Assembly (NCBI RefSeq): GCF_003202205.1
Contig: NZ_PDOG01000001.1
Location: 802,459-866,458 of the forward strand
Length of the DNA: 64,000 bases
Reading direction: 5' to 3'
Source of the DNA: Halomonas sp. LBP4
GTDB lineage: Bacteria > Pseudomonadota > Gammaproteobacteria > Pseudomonadales > Halomonadaceae
A model generated the notes under the pieces. The model ran no database searches and was not told the origin of the DNA. It was given only the letters and a program-made list of their open reading frames with translations. The position numbers and the translations under genes are program-made. This document shows, piece after piece, positions 12,024 to 21,232 of the stretch (position 1 is the first letter of the stretch; every line of letters begins with the position of its first letter).

Positions 12024-13148
12024 CTAGCGAGGCCGGGCGGTGATGCGCCAGTCGCGGCCCACGGCCCGGATATCGAGGATGTCGAGCGGGCGCTGCTGGG
12101 CCATGCGCTCGAGCCCCGGCAGGGCGAACAGCGGACGCGCCTCGCCGCCGAGCAGGGTCGGGGCCACGAACAACTGCATCTCGTCCACCAGGCCGGCGTC
12201 GAGCATGGCGCCGGCGAGCGTCGCCCCGGTCTCGAGCAGCACCTCGTTGACCTGCTCCACCTCGGCCAGGTGACGCAGCAGGGCATGGAGGTCGACCCGG
12301 CCGTCGGCCGCCGAGGGCATCACCACCACCTCGGCGCCGGCCGTCTCGAGTCGCTCGCGCCGTTCGGGATCCGGGTCGGCACGGGTCGCCACCAGGGTAC
12401 GGCCGGGCTCCCGCAGGCAGGCCGCCGCCTGGGGCAGGCGCAGGTGGCTGTCGACCACCACCCGCAACGGCTGGCGCCCGGCGATGAGTTCCGCCTCGTC
12501 GAGCTCGAGCTGGGCCGGCCGCACGGTGAGCCGCGAGTTGTCGAAGATGATCGACTCCACGCCGGTGAGTACGGCGCTGGAACGGGCCCGCAGTCGCTGC
12601 ACCTCGCGCCGCGCCTGGGGGCCGGTGATCCACTGGGACTCGCCGGAGCGCATCGCGGTACGCCCGTCGAGGCTCATGGCCATCTTCAGCCGCACGAAGG
12701 GACGGCCATGGTCCATGCGCATGATAAAGCCCGGATTCAGCTCCCTCGCTTGATCCTCCAGAATGCCCACGTCGACGTCGACGCCGGCCTCGCGCAGCAT
12801 GGCGATGCCGCGGCCGGCCACGGCGGGGTTGGGGTCGGCCATGGCCACCACCACCTTCTTCACCCCGGCCTCGATCAGCGCCACGGCACAGGGGCCGGTT
12901 CGCCCCTGGTGGGAGCAGGGTTCGAGGGTCACGTAGGCGGTGGCGCCCCGGGCGGCCGCGCCGGCGGCGCGCAGGGCATGCACCTCGGCGTGGGGCTCGC
13001 CGGCACACCGGTGGAACCCCTCACCGACCAGGCGGCGATGCTTGACCAGCACGCAGCCGACGCGGGGGTTGGGATCGGTGGTGTAGAGGCCCCGGCGAGC
13101 CAGCTCCAGGGCCCGGGCCATCCAGGCTTCGGGGGTCTGCTTGGCCAT
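12024..13148 (-). CDS. ribD: Bifunctional riboflavin deaminase/reductase
   Basis: Carries out the deaminase and side-chain reductase steps of riboflavin synthesis. The N-terminal deaminase domain has the zinc site His53-Ala-Glu55 plus Cys78 and Cys87 in PCSHQGRTGPC. The C-terminal reductase domain starts near residue 150 (RPFVRLKMAMSLDGRTA) and includes WITGPQARREVQRLRA and the GATLAGAML segment. At 374 residues it is normal length. It lies 27 bp after nrdR and about 200 bp before ribBA, all on one strand. Confidence 0.96.
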   Translation of the reverse strand: MAKQTPEAWMARALELARRGLYTTDPNPRVGCVLVKHRRLVGEGFHRCAGEPHAEVHALRAAGAAARGATAYVTLEPCSHQGRTGPCAVALIEAGVKKVVVAMADPNPAVAGRGIAMLREAGVDVDVGILEDQARELNPGFIMRMDHGRPFVRLKMAMSLDGRTAMRSGESQWITGPQARREVQRLRARSSAVLTGVESIIFDNSRLTVRPAQLELDEAELIAGRQPLRVVVDSHLRLPQAAACLREPGRTLVATRADPDPERRERLETAGAEVVVMPSAADGRVDLHALLRHLAEVEQVNEVLLETGATLAGAMLDAGLVDEMQLFVAPTLLGGEARPLFALPGLERMAQQRPLDILDIRAVGRDWRITARPR

Positions 13149-13175
13149 GGGAATCCTTGCTGGAGTGGGAAGGCG

Positions 13176-13658
13176 TCAGTCCTGGGGGTCGTCCGGGCGG
13201 AAGCTCGGCTCCTGGGCCAGACGGTCGATCTCGGCGCGGAACTCGTCGATGTCCTGGAAGCGGCGATAGACCGAGGCGAAACGGATATAGGCGACCTGGT
13301 CGAGGCGCTTGAGGGCGTGCATCACCTCCTCGCCGATGTCGCGGGCATGGATCTCCCGTTCGCCGCGGGCCCGCAGGGTCTGGCGGATGCGCTCCACCGC
13401 GGCCTCGATCGATTCGGCGCTGACCGGGCGCTTCTCCAGGGCGCGCAGCATGCCGGCACGCAGCTTGCTCTCGTCGAAGGTTTCCCGGGAACCGTCGCCC
13501 TTGACCACCCGCGGCATGACCAGCTCGGCGGTCTCGTAGGTGGTGAAGCGCTCGCCACAGGCCACGCACTGGCGGCGGCGACGCACCTGGTCACCCTCGG
13601 CCACCAGCCGGGAGTCGGTCACCTTGGTGTCATGGGTTCCGCAGAAGGGACAGTGCAT
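13176..13658 (-). CDS. nrdR: Transcriptional repressor NrdR
   Basis: ATP/dATP-sensing repressor of ribonucleotide reductase genes. The 160-residue protein begins [13 protein letters not shown] with a zinc ribbon formed by Cys3, Cys6, Cys31 and Cys34, followed by the ATP-cone domain ([20 protein letters not shown] onward). The open frame runs 46 codons further upstream, but the MHCPFC start is invariant in the family. It heads the nrdR-ribD pair, a common gammaproteobacterial arrangement. No nrd gene lies in the window. Confidence 0.97.
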   Translation of the reverse strand: MHCPFCGTHDTKVTDSRLVAEGDQVRRRRQCVACGERFTTYETAELVMPRVVKGDGSRETFDESKLRAGMLRALEKRPVSAESIEAAVERIRQTLRARGEREIHARDIGEEVMHALKRLDQVAYIRFASVYRRFQDIDEFRAEIDRLAQEPSFRPDDPQD

Positions 13659-13810
13659 CGATGGATTCCGGGGTCGACGTGAAGTGAGCGATCTCGCATT
13701 GTAACGGCTTGCGGGGTCAGCGCCCAGCATGCACCCGGTTGGCACATGACCTGCAAGGGAAGACACGACGCCTGCGGCGTACGACATCCCGGCCAATCGA
13801 CGGATTTCCC

Positions 13811-15622
13811 ATGACGCTCTCCCGCTCGCTCTCCCGCCCCCTGGACGAGACCGCCTTCATCGACCGGGCCCGCGCCCGCCTGGCCTTCCTCTATGGCCCC
13901 CGCGCCGAGGAGGTGCTGCGGCGCCTGCTGACCCTGCTTTCGCACCGGCGTGGTGCAATGCCGGCTCGCCGGCACAGCAAGCCGATGCCGCTGTGGAGCG
14001 AGCGCGACCAGTGGCTGATCACCTACGGTGACAGCCTGCTCGACGGCGACCGACCGCCATTGGAGGCGTTGGAGACCTTCCTCGAGGCGCGCCTGCCGGA
14101 GACCTTCAGCGGTATCCACCTGCTGCCGTTCTTCCCCTGGAGCAGCGACGACGGCTTCTCGGTAATCCACTATCGCGAGGTCGACCCGGCGCTGGGCGAC
14201 TGGTCGCATATCCGACGGCTCGGCGAACGCCGGGACCTGATGGTCGACCTGGTGCTGAATCATGTGTCGCGGGAATCGCTGTGGTTCGTCGACTACCTGA
14301 GCGGCAGCCTGCCGGGGCGCGACTTCTTCATCGAGATGGACCCGGCCACCGACCTCTCGGCGGTGGTGCGCCCGCGCAGCAGCCCGCTGCTGGTGCCGGT
14401 ATCGACCCGCCGCGGCACCCGTCACCTCTGGGCGACCTTCTCCGAGGACCAGATCGACCTGAACTTCGCCAACCCCGACGTGCTGCTGGAGTTCGTCGGC
14501 ATCCTGCTCTTCTATCTGGAGCAGGGCGCCCGGGTCATCCGCCTGGACGCCATCGCCTACCTCTGGAAGGAGGTCGGCACCCCCTGCATCCACCTGCCCC
14601 AGACCCACGAGGTGGTGCGACTGCTGCGCGCCATCATCGACCACATGGCGCCGGGCACCCTGCTGCTCACCGAGACCAACGTGCCCCATCGCGAGAACCT
14701 CAGCTACTTTGGTCTCGATCGTCTTTCGGACGGGGGCCTCGATCGTCTTCCCTCTCCCCCCGACGAGGCCCATCTGGTCTACCAGTTCCCCCTGCCGCCG
14801 CTGCTGCTTCACACCCTGACCAGCGGCGAGGCCGGCACCCTGGCCAGTTGGCTCGAGAGCCTACCCGCCCTGCCCCCGGGCTGCAGCTACCTCAACTTCA
14901 CCGCCAGCCACGACGGCATCGGGGTACGGCCGCTCGAGGGCTGGCTGCCACCCCACGAGATCGAGGCACTGCTGGAGCTGATGCACCGCTTCGGCGGCTT
15001 CGTCAGCATGCGCGCCGACGCCGACGGGAGCGACAGCCCCTACGAGATCAACATCACCTGGTTCGAGGCGATGCAGGGCACGCACCGCGGCCCGGACCCC
15101 TGGCAGGTGGAGCGTTTCCTGTGCAGCCAGCACCTGATGCTGGCGCTGCAGGGCATCCCGGCGCTCTACCTGCACTCGCTGACCGGCACCCTCAACGACC
15201 ACGAGGGTGTCGAGCGCAGCGGGCGGTTGCGCTCGATCAACCGCCGCCACTGGCAGCGCGACGAATTGGACGAACTGCTCGACAGCCGCAACACCCCGAC
15301 CCGAGAGGTCTTCCTGGCCCTCAAGCGACGCCTGGCGGTACGTCGCGAGGAGCCCTGCTTCCATCCCGATGCTCCGCAGCGCGTCGTGCCCTCGGCCGCG
15401 GAACTGCTGGTACTGGAACGGGGCCCGCTGGCGGATGGCCGCCGCCTGCTGGCGATCCACAATGTCAGCGACCGGCGCCAGCCGCTGGGCCTCGCCGTTC
15501 TCGGCCGGCACCGCTGGTTCGACCTGCTGGAGAACGCGCCCTGGCAGCGGGGCGAGAGCCTCGCCCCCTACCGCAGCCTCTGGCTGGTATTGCCCGGCGA
15601 TGACATCGTCGAGGACGGGTGA
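13811..15622 (+). CDS. ggaP: Glucosylglycerate phosphorylase-like GH13 enzyme
   Basis: A 603-residue GH13 subfamily 18 protein, the group of sucrose, glucosylglycerol and glucosylglycerate phosphorylases. Visible motifs: [14 protein letters not shown], the nucleophile region [20 protein letters not shown], the acid/base region [15 protein letters not shown], and [16 protein letters not shown]. The [15 protein letters not shown] stretch resembles YcjM-type glucosylglycerate phosphorylases rather than true sucrose phosphorylase. The gene for glucosylglycerate precursor synthesis (gpgS) is 6 kb away, which supports that reading. An odd [13 protein letters not shown] insertion with a 24-bp repeat sits at 14711-14761, just after the acid/base region. 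The start ATG fits the family N-terminus. Confidence 0.8.
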   Translation: MTLSRSLSRPLDETAFIDRARARLAFLYGPRAEEVLRRLLTLLSHRRGAMPARRHSKPMPLWSERDQWLITYGDSLLDGDRPPLEALETFLEARLPETFSGIHLLPFFPWSSDDGFSVIHYREVDPALGDWSHIRRLGERRDLMVDLVLNHVSRESLWFVDYLSGSLPGRDFFIEMDPATDLSAVVRPRSSPLLVPVSTRRGTRHLWATFSEDQIDLNFANPDVLLEFVGILLFYLEQGARVIRLDAIAYLWKEVGTPCIHLPQTHEVVRLLRAIIDHMAPGTLLLTETNVPHRENLSYFGLDRLSDGGLDRLPSPPDEAHLVYQFPLPPLLLHTLTSGEAGTLASWLESLPALPPGCSYLNFTASHDGIGVRPLEGWLPPHEIEALLELMHRFGGFVSMRADADGSDSPYEINITWFEAMQGTHRGPDPWQVERFLCSQHLMLALQGIPALYLHSLTGTLNDHEGVERSGRLRSINRRHWQRDELDELLDSRNTPTREVFLALKRRLAVRREEPCFHPDAPQRVVPSAAELLVLERGPLADGRRLLAIHNVSDRRQPLGLAVLGRHRWFDLLENAPWQRGESLAPYRSLWLVLPGDDIVEDG

Positions 15623-15709
15623 ACGCCCTGGGGTGACCGAAGAGAGGATGCCGGAAGGAAGGCAAGGGGATGACGGCATGCTAATGTCAGCGGGACAGCA
15701 TGCCCACGA

Positions 15710-16486
15710 ATGGACAAGAACCACGACATGCGCTCCCTCCCTCTCGCTTTCCGCGCCGGCCTGCTGGTGTTCGCCGCGGCGGCCCCGGTGCTGGCCGACG
15801 ATCACTGGCCGGCCCCGGTCCAGGCCCTCGCCGACCAGGGCCTGACCATCCATGCCGAGTTCTCGGCCCCCGGGGGCCTGACCGGCTACGCCGCCAGTGC
15901 CCAGGGACGCGAGCTCGCCGTTTATGTCACCGCCGACGGTGAGCATGCGGTGGTCGGCACCCTGGTGGACGCCGAGGGCAACGACCTCTCCAGCGCCCCG
16001 CTCGACGAGCACGTACGCGCGGCCCAGACTGCCGAACTCTGGAAGAGGTTGGAGAACAGCCACTGGATCCTCGACGGCGACCCCGATGCGCAACGGGTGG
16101 TCTACACCTTCACCGACCCCAACTGCCCCTTCTGCCGGCAGCTCTGGAAGGAGGTGCGGCCGTGGGTCGAGGCCGGCGAGGTACAGCTGCGCCATATCAT
16201 GGTCGGCGTGCTGGGCCAGGACAGCCCGGCCAAGGCGGCCGCGCTGCTGGGGGCCGACGACCCCGCCTCGGCGTTGCACGAGCACGAGAGCGGCGAGTCG
16301 ATCGCCCCCTCCGCCCAACCCCGGGAGATCGAGGAGCAGGTCTACGACAACAACCAGCTCTTCGAGGAGCTCGGTCTGATCGCCACCCCTACGACCATGG
16401 CACGCGACGGAGACCGCCTGATACGCACCCAGGGCATGCCCGACGACGAGCATCTGCTCGAGCTGATGGGTGGCGCGGCACCTTGA
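15710..16486 (+). CDS. dsbG: Periplasmic thiol:disulfide interchange protein, DsbG-like
   Basis: A 258-residue exported thioredoxin-fold protein. A signal peptide runs through about residue 30 (LAFRAGLLVFAAAAPVLA, cleavage before DDH). An N-terminal dimerisation-type domain is followed by the thioredoxin domain with active site CPFC (TDPNCPFCRQLW, near residues 142-145) and the cis-proline loop ATPTTMA. The domain layout and the TDPNCPFC context match DsbG/DsbC isomerases, which correct or protect cysteines in periplasmic proteins. The start could also be the ATG at 15728. It lies next to sulfur-related genes but converges with them. Confidence 0.82.
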   Translation: MDKNHDMRSLPLAFRAGLLVFAAAAPVLADDHWPAPVQALADQGLTIHAEFSAPGGLTGYAASAQGRELAVYVTADGEHAVVGTLVDAEGNDLSSAPLDEHVRAAQTAELWKRLENSHWILDGDPDAQRVVYTFTDPNCPFCRQLWKEVRPWVEAGEVQLRHIMVGVLGQDSPAKAAALLGADDPASALHEHESGESIAPSAQPREIEEQVYDNNQLFEELGLIATPTTMARDGDRLIRTQGMPDDEHLLELMGGAAP

Positions 16487-16517
16487 GCACCGTGCGCCAT
16501 CCCCGACAGGCGGAACC

Positions 16518-16931
16518 TCAGGCCCGGGCGGGAATCGCCCGGGCCAGGAACCAGCCGGCGATCATCGCCACCAGCATGGCGAGCAGTGGCGCCGTGAGCC
16601 CCCCAATGGAGGCGAAGGCCGGCCCCGGGCAGTAGCCCGAGAGTCCCCAGCCGATGCCGAACAACGCGGCGCCGCCGATCAGTCGTCCGTCCAGGTCCTG
16701 CCGGGTCGGCAGCTGGAAGGCCTCGGCGAAGAGCGGGCCGGGACGACGGAAGACCAGCCGGTAGCCGATGAAGGTGGTCACCACGGCGCCACCCAGCACG
16801 AACATCAGCGTCGGGTCCCAGGCACCGAAGATATCCAGGAAGCCCAGCACCCGGGCCGGGTCGGTCATCCCGGAGATGCCCAGGCCGAGGCCGAACAACA
16901 GGCCGGCGATATAGCCCATCAAGGTTCTCAT
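16518..16931 (-). CDS. YeeE/YedE-type sulfur transporter half, C-terminal type (DUF6691)
   Basis: A 137-residue membrane protein with four hydrophobic helices and the signature GLGLGISGMTDPARVLGFLD, then GYCPGPAF near residue 105 with the conserved cysteine. It is the second half of the split YeeE/YedE (TsuA-like) permease thought to move thiosulfate or other sulfur compounds across the inner membrane. Its ATG overlaps the stop of the other half by four bases, so the two are coupled. Usual length for this half. Confidence 0.88.
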   Translation of the reverse strand: MRTLMGYIAGLLFGLGLGISGMTDPARVLGFLDIFGAWDPTLMFVLGGAVVTTFIGYRLVFRRPGPLFAEAFQLPTRQDLDGRLIGGAALFGIGWGLSGYCPGPAFASIGGLTAPLLAMLVAMIAGWFLARAIPARA

Positions 16932-17389
16932 GCCCCACCTCCGATCAGGTGCCGCACCACGAAGACGGTGACGATGGCCGTCACCAGGAAGGTCACCGTG
17001 GCCACCATCGAGCGCACCGACAGCCGCGACAGGCCGCAGACGCCGTGGCCACTGGTGCAGCCACTGCCGAGCCCGGTGCCCGCCCCCACCAGCACACCGG
17101 CGACGAGCATCGCCGCCACGCCGCCGGCCGGCTCGCCAACCACCCCATCCGGGCTACCGGCCACATTGCCCAGCCCGCCACCAAGCAGCATCAGCACGAT
17201 AGGGCCACTGATCAGGCCAAGCAGGAAGGTCAGGCGCCAGGCGCTGTCGCCCTTCGGCCTGACGGTGATGAGATTGCCGATGATCCCGCTGATGCCGGCG
17301 ATACGACCCAGGGTCGCCATCAACCAGGTGGCCGAGAGGCCGATCAGCACACCGCCGACCAGCCCCTGCAGGCTCGCTGTCACATCCAC
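16928..17389 (-). CDS. YeeE/YedE-type sulfur transporter half, N-terminal type
   Basis: About 153 residues with the signature GAGTGLGSGCTSGHGVCGLSRLS, whose cysteines line the path for sulfur species in the YeeE/YedE family, plus four or five hydrophobic segments. A GTG start at 17387-17389 is chosen because AAGGAG lies seven bases upstream; an in-frame ATG at 17419 has no comparable site. It is 62 bp downstream of the persulfide dioxygenase-like gene and overlaps the companion half, forming a three-gene sulfur operon. Confidence 0.86.
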   Translation of the reverse strand: MDVTASLQGLVGGVLIGLSATWLMATLGRIAGISGIIGNLITVRPKGDSAWRLTFLLGLISGPIVLMLLGGGLGNVAGSPDGVVGEPAGGVAAMLVAGVLVGAGTGLGSGCTSGHGVCGLSRLSVRSMVATVTFLVTAIVTVFVVRHLIGGGA

Positions 17390-17451
17390 GATGCGTCTCC
17401 TTCGATTGTGCAATGTCATGGGTGGGCTGCCAGCGGGTCGCCGGCCGGCCC

Positions 17452-18333
17452 TCAGAACCGGTTGATCGGCACCTTGAGGTAGACCTGGCCATTGTCCTCG
17501 GGGGGCGGCATTTCCCCGGCGCGCATGTTGACCTGCACCGAGGGAATGATCAGCTTCGGCATGCCGAGGGTCGCGTCGCGCTCGGTGCGCATCCTGACGA
17601 ACTCCTCCTCGCCGATGCCCTCGTGGACGTGCACGTTGAGGGCACGCTGCTCCGCCACGCTGGTCTCGTGCTGGTACTCCTCGCGACCCGGCGCCTTGTA
17701 GTCGTGGCACAGGAAGAGGCGGGTCTCGCCCGGCAGCGCCAGCACCTTCTGGATGGAGCGGTAGAGCGTGCGCGCATCGCCGCCGGGGAAGTCGCAGCGC
17801 GCGGTGCCGTAGTCGGGCATGAACAGGGTGTCGCCGATGAAGGCGACATCGCCGATCACGTAGGTCAGGCAGGCCGGGGTGTGGCCCGGGGTATGCAGCA
17901 CCCGCCCTTCCAGGTGGCCGATGGTGAAGGTGTCGCCCTCCTCGAACAGGCGGTCGAACTGGCTGCCGTCGCGGGCGAACTCGGTGCCGGCATTGAAGGC
18001 CTTGCCGAAGACCTCCTGGACCACGGTGATCTTCGCACCGATGCCGGTCAGCCCGCCCAGCGCCTCGTTCAGGTAGGGGGCGGCCGAGAGGTGATCGGCG
18101 TGGACATGGGTCTCGAGGAGCCACTCCACGGCCAGGCCCTCGCGCTCGATGAAGGCGATGATCGCGTTGGCGGAGCGCACGTCGGTACGCCCGGAGGCGT
18201 AGTCGAAATCCAGCACCGAGTCGAGGATGGCGCAGGCGTGGCTCGAGGGATCCTGCACCACATAGCTGAAGGTGTTGCTCGGATGGTCGAAGAAGTGGGT
18301 GACAATGGGTCGGGCCGCGGTTGGCTTGGACAT
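17452..18333 (-). CDS. Metallo-beta-lactamase fold hydrolase, persulfide dioxygenase-like
   Basis: A 293-residue MBL protein with the metal motif HVHADH (His76-His81), a PGHTPACLTYVIGD segment and GDTLFMPDYGTARCDFPGGD, the pattern of ETHE1/Blh-type persulfide dioxygenases that oxidise glutathione persulfide to sulfite. The CDFPGGDA loop matches the Blh branch. AGGAGG lies eight bases before the start. It leads an operon with two YeeE/YedE halves, as in BigR-controlled sulfide detoxification clusters, but no ArsR-type regulator is present here. Confidence 0.87.
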   Translation of the reverse strand: MSKPTAARPIVTHFFDHPSNTFSYVVQDPSSHACAILDSVLDFDYASGRTDVRSANAIIAFIEREGLAVEWLLETHVHADHLSAAPYLNEALGGLTGIGAKITVVQEVFGKAFNAGTEFARDGSQFDRLFEEGDTFTIGHLEGRVLHTPGHTPACLTYVIGDVAFIGDTLFMPDYGTARCDFPGGDARTLYRSIQKVLALPGETRLFLCHDYKAPGREEYQHETSVAEQRALNVHVHEGIGEEEFVRMRTERDATLGMPKLIIPSVQVNMRAGEMPPPEDNGQVYLKVPINRF

Positions 18334-18395
18334 GGAAGGAACCTCCTGAATGTCGCTGCCTCACGAGATGGCGACAGCATACCCGAAAACAGGTT

Positions 18396-18421
18396 CTAAG
18401 ATTAGATTATTTAATTATATA
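18396..18421 (-). promoter_or_regulatory. AT-rich promoter/operator of the sulfur operon
   Basis: The only strongly AT-rich patch in the neighbourhood lies 65-90 bp upstream of the MBL start. On the minus strand it contains a perfect TATAAT hexamer (18414-18419), followed by AATAATCTAATC with partial dyad symmetry. This is the expected position for a -10 box overlapped by a repressor site of the BigR/SqrR kind. The regulator assignment is inferred from gene content only. Confidence 0.45.
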
Positions 18422-18498
18422 GAAGCGAGCCGACCGTCGCCGTCGTTATCGAACTCGACCACCGTCGGCGCCGGTAGGTCTCCAAGGGTAGGGCACGG

Positions 18499-19908
18499 TC
18501 ATATCTCGATGCGGTCGCCGTAGGCAGGAATCTCGGCCTCGATGCCGCTCTCGGCCAGGGTCCGCTTGAGCACCTGCTGGGCCCCCGGCTCGCCGTGCAC
18601 CAGGTAGAAGCGCGGCGCGTTGCGGAAGGCCCCGGCCCAGCCGATCAACTGGCTCTGGCCGGCGTGGGCCGAGAAGCCACCGAGGGTGTGCACCCTGGCC
18701 TTCACCGCCAGGTCCTGGCCGAACACTCGTACCCGCTCGGCCCCGTCGACGAGCTGTCGGCCGAGCGTGTCGGCGGCCTGGAAGCCGACGATCACCAGCC
18801 GGGTGTTGGGCTTCTCCAGGTTGTAGCGGAAGTGATGGGTGATGCGCCCGCCGTTGCACATCCCCGCCCCGGCAATGATGATCGCCCCCCCATGGATGCG
18901 GTTGATGGCCATGGACTCCTCCACCGTGCGGGTCAGCCGCAGGATCGGCAGGTACCGGCTGGTGTCGCCGCTGGCGGCCACGTTGAGCACCTTGAGATCC
19001 TCGGGGTCGAGCGACTTGCGCGCTCGCTGGTAGAGTTCGGTGACGCGGATCGCCAGGGGGCTGTCGAGGAACACCATCTGCTGGCGCAGTCGCCCCTCAT
19101 GGTAGAGCACGCTGAGGTGGTAGAGGATCTCCTGGGTGCGCCCCACGGCGAAGGCAGGGATCAGCACGTTGCCACCATCGGCATGGGCCTCCTCCAGCAC
19201 CCGGGCGAACTCCTCGAGGGTCTCGTCCAGGGGGCGGTGGTCACGATCGCCGTAGGTGCTCTCCATCAGCACCAGGTCGGCATCAAAGACCTTCTCGGGA
19301 TCCTTCATCAGCACCGAACCGGGGTTGCCCAGGTCCCCGGAGAAGACCAGGCGCTTGGCCTGGCCGCCGGAGGGGATGGTCAGCTCGACGATGGCCGAGC
19401 CGAGGATATGGCCGGCGTCGCGGAACACCAGGGTCGCGCCGCCGGGCAGCCTGACCGGCTGACCGTAGGGGTGGGACTCGCAGAGCGCCAGGGTGCGCTC
19501 AACGTCCTCGAGCTCATAGAGCGGCTCGACCGATGGCTTGCCGTTGCGCTTGCGCCACTTGTTCTCCCACTCGAGATCCTTGGCCATGACGAAGGCGGCA
19601 TCGCGCAGCATGATGTCGAGCAGGTCCCGCGTTCCGCGGGTGCAATGGATCGGCCCGCGGTAGCCCTCGCGCACCAGCTTGGGCAGCAGCCCGGCGTGAT
19701 CCAGGTGGCCATGGGAGAGCACCACCGCCTCGAGTTTCCCGGCCAGGGCGCCGAAGGGCCTGGCGTTGGCCTCGTTGGCATCGGCCCCACCCTGGTGCAG
19801 CCCGCACTCCAGCAACAGCCGGTGGGAGCCGCCGTCGCCATCCACCTCGATGAGGTATCGCGAGCCGGTGACCTCGCCGACCGCCCCCTGGAAAGTCAGT
19901 GTCGACAT
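18499..19908 (-). CDS. RNA-processing metallo-beta-lactamase/beta-CASP exonuclease-like protein
   Basis: A 469-residue member of the CPSF73-like MBL/beta-CASP family. The metal motif HGHLDH is at residues 66-71, a GDLGNPGSVLM segment follows, then the beta-CASP domain (NVLIPAFAVGRTQEILYHL) and the C-terminal RMMBL motif GGFSAHAGQSQLIGW. Bacterial homologs are annotated as RNA-specific exonucleases, though biochemical roles are rarely known. The ATG at 19906-19908 matches the family start (MSTLTFQGAVGEVTGSRYL); the frame stays open for 77 codons upstream without support. Confidence 0.9.
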   Translation of the reverse strand: MSTLTFQGAVGEVTGSRYLIEVDGDGGSHRLLLECGLHQGGADANEANARPFGALAGKLEAVVLSHGHLDHAGLLPKLVREGYRGPIHCTRGTRDLLDIMLRDAAFVMAKDLEWENKWRKRNGKPSVEPLYELEDVERTLALCESHPYGQPVRLPGGATLVFRDAGHILGSAIVELTIPSGGQAKRLVFSGDLGNPGSVLMKDPEKVFDADLVLMESTYGDRDHRPLDETLEEFARVLEEAHADGGNVLIPAFAVGRTQEILYHLSVLYHEGRLRQQMVFLDSPLAIRVTELYQRARKSLDPEDLKVLNVAASGDTSRYLPILRLTRTVEESMAINRIHGGAIIIAGAGMCNGGRITHHFRYNLEKPNTRLVIVGFQAADTLGRQLVDGAERVRVFGQDLAVKARVHTLGGFSAHAGQSQLIGWAGAFRNAPRFYLVHGEPGAQQVLKRTLAESGIEAEIPAYGDRIEI

Positions 19909-20011
19909 GGCGTTTCGATCCTTTCCCTGCGAACCCATGCCTTCAGCATACTGGATCAGGCCGGCTCGCGCGCAGCCCGCCGCGGGCTCGGTGGCGCGGA
20001 CTTGCGCTGGA

Positions 20012-21232
20012 TCACACCTGGCCGGCGCTGTCGCGCTCCACGGCCTCGGCCAGGCGATCCGGCAGATCGGGAATTGCCGCCTTGACCCGGTTCCAGCTGG
20101 GGATGAAGGGCCGCTCGCCGGGGTTGTCGAGGAAGGCACTGCCCGCCTCGAGCAGGTTGGCGGCGAACAGTTCCACCGCGCGCTCCTCGCCGTGGCGATC
20201 CAGGCTCAGGCCGTTCATCACCGCATCGTGGTCGTAGGCCTCGATCAGGTCCAGCGCCAGGCGGTAGTAGGTGGCCTTGAGGGTGCGGAAGCCCTCGGCG
20301 CTGAAGGTCACACCCTGGGTGGCCAGCTTGCGGTAGAGTGCCTTGGCGATGTCCAGACTCATGCGGTTGAGCCCGCTCGAGGCGTCCTCTTCCGAGACCG
20401 GCTGGTGCTTGTGATCGTAGGCGTCGGCCAGGTCGACCTGGCAGAGCCGCTTGGTCGAATAGTTGCGGTGCACCTCGGAGAGCACGCCGATCTCCAGGCC
20501 CCAGTCGGCGGGGATGCGGATGCCGTCGAGCACCTCGGCACGCATCGAGAACTCGCCGGAGAGCGCATAGCGGTAGCTGTCGAGGTACTCCAGGTAGGGC
20601 AGCGGCCCGTGCATCTTCTTGAGCGCCCGCAGCAGCGGCGTGACCATCAGCCGCGACACCCGGCCGTTGAGCCGCCCCTCGGCGATGCGCGGGTAGTAGC
20701 CCTTGCAGAACTCGTAGTTGAAGTGGGGGTGGGCCACCGGATAGAACAGCCGCGCCAGCATCCCCCGATCGTAGGTGAGGATGTCGCAGTCGTGCAGGGC
20801 AACCACGGCGCCACGCTGCGAGGCCTGGACATAGCCGGCACAGTACCAGACGTTGCGGCCCTTGCCGGGCTGCTGGGGGGCCAGCCCCTGCGCCTCCAGC
20901 TCGGCATCCAGCGCCCGCAGCCGGGGGCCGTCGTTCCACAGGATGCGGTGGTGCTGGGGCAACGTCGAGAAGAACTCCCGGGCGTGGAGAAACTGCGCGC
21001 GGTCGGCGCGATCGAGGCCGATCACCACCTCGGCGAGGTAGGGCACCCGGGCGATCTCGTCGACGATGTGCGCCAGCGCCGGCCCCTCCAGCTCCGAGAA
21101 CAGCGACGGCAGGATCAGGCTCATGGGCCGGCGTGCCGAGAAGCGCACCAGGTCGTCCTCGAGCTCGGCCAGCGGACGGCGGGTCAGGTTGTGGAAGTCG
21201 GTGACGATGCCGTTCTGGTGGAAGTCGCTCAT
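20012..21232 (-). CDS. gpgS: Glucosyl-3-phosphoglycerate synthase
   Basis: A 406-residue GT-A glycosyltransferase of family GT81 that transfers glucose from a nucleotide sugar to 3-phosphoglycerate, the first step to the compatible solute glucosylglycerate. Evidence: the metal-binding ALHDCD (DxD at 148-150), GLDRADRAQF, the acceptor-binding segment SRLMVTPLLRAL, and DWGLEIGVLSEVHRN. The ATG overlaps the stop of the downstream-acting phosphatase gene by four bases, so both are made together. The sugar donor cannot be fixed by sequence. Confidence 0.92.
   Translation of the reverse strand: MSDFHQNGIVTDFHNLTRRPLAELEDDLVRFSARRPMSLILPSLFSELEGPALAHIVDEIARVPYLAEVVIGLDRADRAQFLHAREFFSTLPQHHRILWNDGPRLRALDAELEAQGLAPQQPGKGRNVWYCAGYVQASQRGAVVALHDCDILTYDRGMLARLFYPVAHPHFNYEFCKGYYPRIAEGRLNGRVSRLMVTPLLRALKKMHGPLPYLEYLDSYRYALSGEFSMRAEVLDGIRIPADWGLEIGVLSEVHRNYSTKRLCQVDLADAYDHKHQPVSEEDASSGLNRMSLDIAKALYRKLATQGVTFSAEGFRTLKATYYRLALDLIEAYDHDAVMNGLSLDRHGEERAVELFAANLLEAGSAFLDNPGERPFIPSWNRVKAAIPDLPDRLAEAVERDSAGQV

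Noticed and set aside
16928-18364. 478-codon fusion of a YeeE protein with a long N-terminal region
   Set aside because: The upstream part is the antisense frame of the MBL gene; a GTG with a strong ribosome-binding site at 17389 starts the real protein.
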